NCBI GenBank assembly: GCA_029216955.1
Contig: JANAVB010006998.1
Span: forward strand, 434,001-498,000
Length of the DNA stretch: 64,000 nucleotides
From: Iris pallida
Taxonomy: Eukaryota; Streptophyta; Magnoliopsida; Asparagales; Iridaceae
Reading direction: 5' to 3'
Shown: positions 62,396 through 64,000 of the stretch, one piece after another
Position numbering within the stretch: the stretch's first letter is position 1
Layout: the number at the start of each line of letters is the position of its first letter
Position numbers and translations under genes: made by a program
The notes under the pieces: generated by a model
Told to the model about the DNA's origin: nothing
The model's database searches: none
The model's input: the letters and a program-made list of their open reading frames with translations, nothing else

Positions 62396-63214
62396 GAAAG
62401 AAAAGATATTTTCAAAAATAGGAAAAATAAGAAAATTACGTGGGGTATTTGTGCAGTCATAGGATAACAACATGGGGCTTGGGTTCGGGTTCGGTCGAGC
62501 CGGGTCGGATCAAAATCGAACTGGGTGCAATAATTGAATTAAATATGGGTATTTATAATCACGGGAAAATAAATAATATACGGGGACTCCAATAAATGGG
62601 ACACAAGTTTCATGCGGGTAGTAGGCTTCATGTGGGCCACGTCCATACTTTGGGTCGACTAGGTTGGCTCGATGTCGGGTCCCGAAATTAAATTGGAAAA
62701 TAAATCAGGTTTCACGGTAGAAAATAAATCGGCCTAAATTGACCCGGAAGTTGTGCGAAGAAAATAGAGCACAAAATGGAGTGTCTGAGTGGGACACGAA
62801 GGTCATGGGTGGAGAGCGTCTCGAGTAGATCATTCATGAGAAGTTGGTTCTAAGAAAACGACTGGTCTGGTGCTCCTAAATTAAAAGTCACGGTAACGTG
62901 CAAACGACGATCAAAAATAAAAGTGGGAATAATTATTCAATTATTAATTGGTCTAAGTTGACCCGAACTTGCGTGATACAAAAAGAGCACAAGAGAACGA
63001 GTTCAAGTGGGACACGATATATCAACAGGAAGATAATCTTGCCTACTTCAAAACCCATAAAGAGAGTTTACAGAGATTGGCATCCCTGACGATCCAGAAG
63101 TCAAAGTCATGGAAAGGTATATTAATGATCTAAACAATTAAATAAATAAAATATTTATCGAAAATAATTCATTCAGAAAAATAAAAATAAACCCTGAAAT
63201 TCAGGGGGCTTACA
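58776..63214 (-). repeat. 5' LTR of LARD-like element
   Basis: 4439 bp partner of 52077-56757, without the MITE. (AT)n tract at about 62328-62391. Confidence 0.9.
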
Positions 63215-63219
63215 GCGCC

Positions 63220-63753
63220 CAAGCCAGAACAGCCCTGACTGGTCAAAGCCACAATCAAAATATGTACCGAAGCGTACGGCCACGTTAGTCTCCACGAGCA
63301 GTAGTGCACCAAAGCATACGGCCACGTCAGCACCACGATCAACCCACGACCACGCAGCCTGCATGCGCCTACATCCTATGTGCCCACATGAAAATCAGTG
63401 TGTTTCCTCATGTAGGCATATAACTTCATTCCAGCTCAAGAACTACTATAAAAAGGGGTCTTATTCCACTTCAAAACACAGAACGGAAAGCATTTTCAAG
63501 GGCCAAATTGCTGCACTTCTTGCCAGTGAGTCGAGAGTTAGCAATTTTCTTAGGTTTTCTCCCACTTTTATAATCGGTGTATCAATAAAGTAAAGGAGCA
63601 ACTGCCGCTCGATCTCCATCGTCCCATTCCCCAGGATTCTTTTTTTTGTACTCGTGGATCCTCAGCGCAGGATCTCTCAGGCGTACTCGATTTGTGGTAC
63701 CTTGCGCCAATAAAAAAGATAGTATTTTTTTTTCTTTTTGTGTGTGTCCACAC
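63220..63753 (+). repeat. Tat 3' LTR, second part
   Basis: Continues the left LTR from about 13960 and ends GTGTGTGTCCACA, matching the left LTR end TATCCACA at 14508. It follows the second GCGCC of the LARD-like insertion. Confidence 0.9.
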
Positions 63754-64000
63754 CAGTCATTCTTCTCCGGGTTATGCGCCCCAAACAGGCCATGCGCTCA
63801 TGCCAGACTCCCTCACCTCCAATCTCCGGCTATGCGTGCACCCCTCCGCAAGAATCCACCCCTCTGGCTTATGCGTCCACCTCCCCCCTCCGAGCAGTTA
63901 TGTGCCCCCTTCAAAACCATGCGCCCCCTTCTTTGTTATGCGCCCTCTTCGGCTCGCACATGCGTCCTTGATCTCTCGGAAGGATTCACTTCTTCCATCC
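63754..64000 (+). repeat. Degenerate ATGCGCC-motif block (right of Tat insertion)
   Basis: (T)ATGCG(C/T)(C/G)C-type boxes near 63774, 63793, 63833, 63870, 63919 and 63938, with pyrimidine-rich DNA between. It continues the block at 13468-13731 and runs off the window. Confidence 0.6.

Larger units (their letters stand above)
52077..63214 (-). mobile_element. LARD-like non-autonomous LTR retrotransposon
   Basis: Two long direct repeats (52077-56757, 4681 bp; 58776-63214, 4439 bp) start TGTCACGACCCGTTACCC and end GGGGGCTTACA. They flank a 2018-bp internal region with no coding capacity. The whole is bordered by identical GCGCC (52072-52076 and 63215-63219). On the minus strand the LTR starts TGTAAGCCCCC and is preceded at 56758-56790 by the GAGGACGAAATTTTTGTAAGGTGGGTAGGA polypurine region, which fixes the orientation. 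Very long LTRs with a non-coding interior match the definition of LARDs, although the interior is shorter than the approximately 3.5 kb described for the original cereal examples. LTRs differ at about 7 of the first 420 bases. Confidence 0.9.
13732..63753 (+). mobile_element. Tat-lineage Ty3/gypsy retrotransposon, containing nested elements
   Basis: The left LTR (13732-14508) and right LTR (51845-52076 plus 63220-63753) both start TGT(T/A)GAAGCAT and end GTGTCCACA or TATCCACA. Flanking 5-mers are CCAGC (13727-13731) and CCAGT (63754-63758), a target duplication with one later change. Contents in order are LTR, primer site, leader, gag stub, [LTR-beta insertion], protease-RT-RNaseH-RNaseH2-integrase, antisense gene, polypurine tract and LTR. 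The dual RNase H and the antisense ORF between integrase and 3' LTR are known marks of plant Tat elements. Removing the nested insertions leaves about 14 kb, with much of gag missing. Confidence 0.9.

Noticed and set aside
61930..62460. 176-codon minus-strand ORF with alternating Ile-Tyr and Ser/Leu-rich parts
   Set aside because: Created by (AT)n, GA- and GT-rich low-complexity DNA in the LARD-like LTR. The sister LTR has a different, shorter frame.

Overview
The window looks like nuclear DNA from a flowering plant, probably a heterochromatic, retrotransposon-dense region. I found no host protein-coding gene, tRNA, rRNA or CRISPR array. Nearly everything is explained by long terminal repeat (LTR) retrotransposons inserted into one another, plus a few small DNA transposons and microsatellites. 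The plant assignment rests on Tat-type and chromovirus-type Ty3/gypsy proteins, hAT- and Mutator-like MITEs, and plant-style LTR ends. I cannot name the species.

Left part (1-13731). A minus-strand LTR element spans 1-3274 and is cut by the window edge. It is followed by a tandem LTR-internal-LTR structure on the plus strand, with LTRs at 3848-5685 and 7778-9917. Next come the internal part and LTR of an older minus-strand element (9918-13467), then a GC-rich block filled with degenerate ATGCGCC motifs (13468-13731) that resumes at 63754.

Core (13732-63753). One Tat-lineage Ty3/gypsy element encloses about 50 kb. Its LTRs are 13732-14508 and 51845-52076 plus 63220-63753, and its flanks are CCAGC and CCAGT. 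It keeps a primer site, a gag stub (15489-16231), a decayed protease-RT-RNaseH-archaeal-type RNaseH-integrase region (41080-46196), and a large antisense gene with predicted introns and its own TATA box (51393 down to 46897). Gag is interrupted at 16232 by a non-coding LTR element (here LTR-beta) arranged LTR-internal-LTR-partial internal, up to 41079. The second LTR-beta LTR holds a chromodomain-type Ty3/gypsy element (25404-35791, duplicated target CTTCC) and a minus-strand solo LTR (36022-40407, GCCTT). The LTR-beta internal region holds a hAT-type MITE (21633-22184). The Tat 3' LTR is split by a minus-strand, non-coding, giant-LTR element resembling a LARD (52077-63214, GCGCC). One of that element's LTRs carries a 234-bp Mutator-like MITE (53767-54000) that is cleanly absent from the sister LTR.

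Relative order read from the nesting: ATGCGCC block, then Tat, then LTR-beta and the LARD-like element, then the chromodomain element, solo LTR and MITEs. The Tat LTR halves differ at about 20 of 232 positions and the LARD-like LTRs at about 7 of the first 420 (hand counts), which agrees with this order. Four of the LTR families share a 26-nt block directly after the LTR, and two share a nearly identical polypurine region. This suggests that the non-coding elements depended on a coding element of the chromodomain type. All gag-pol regions here are broken by stops and frameshifts.
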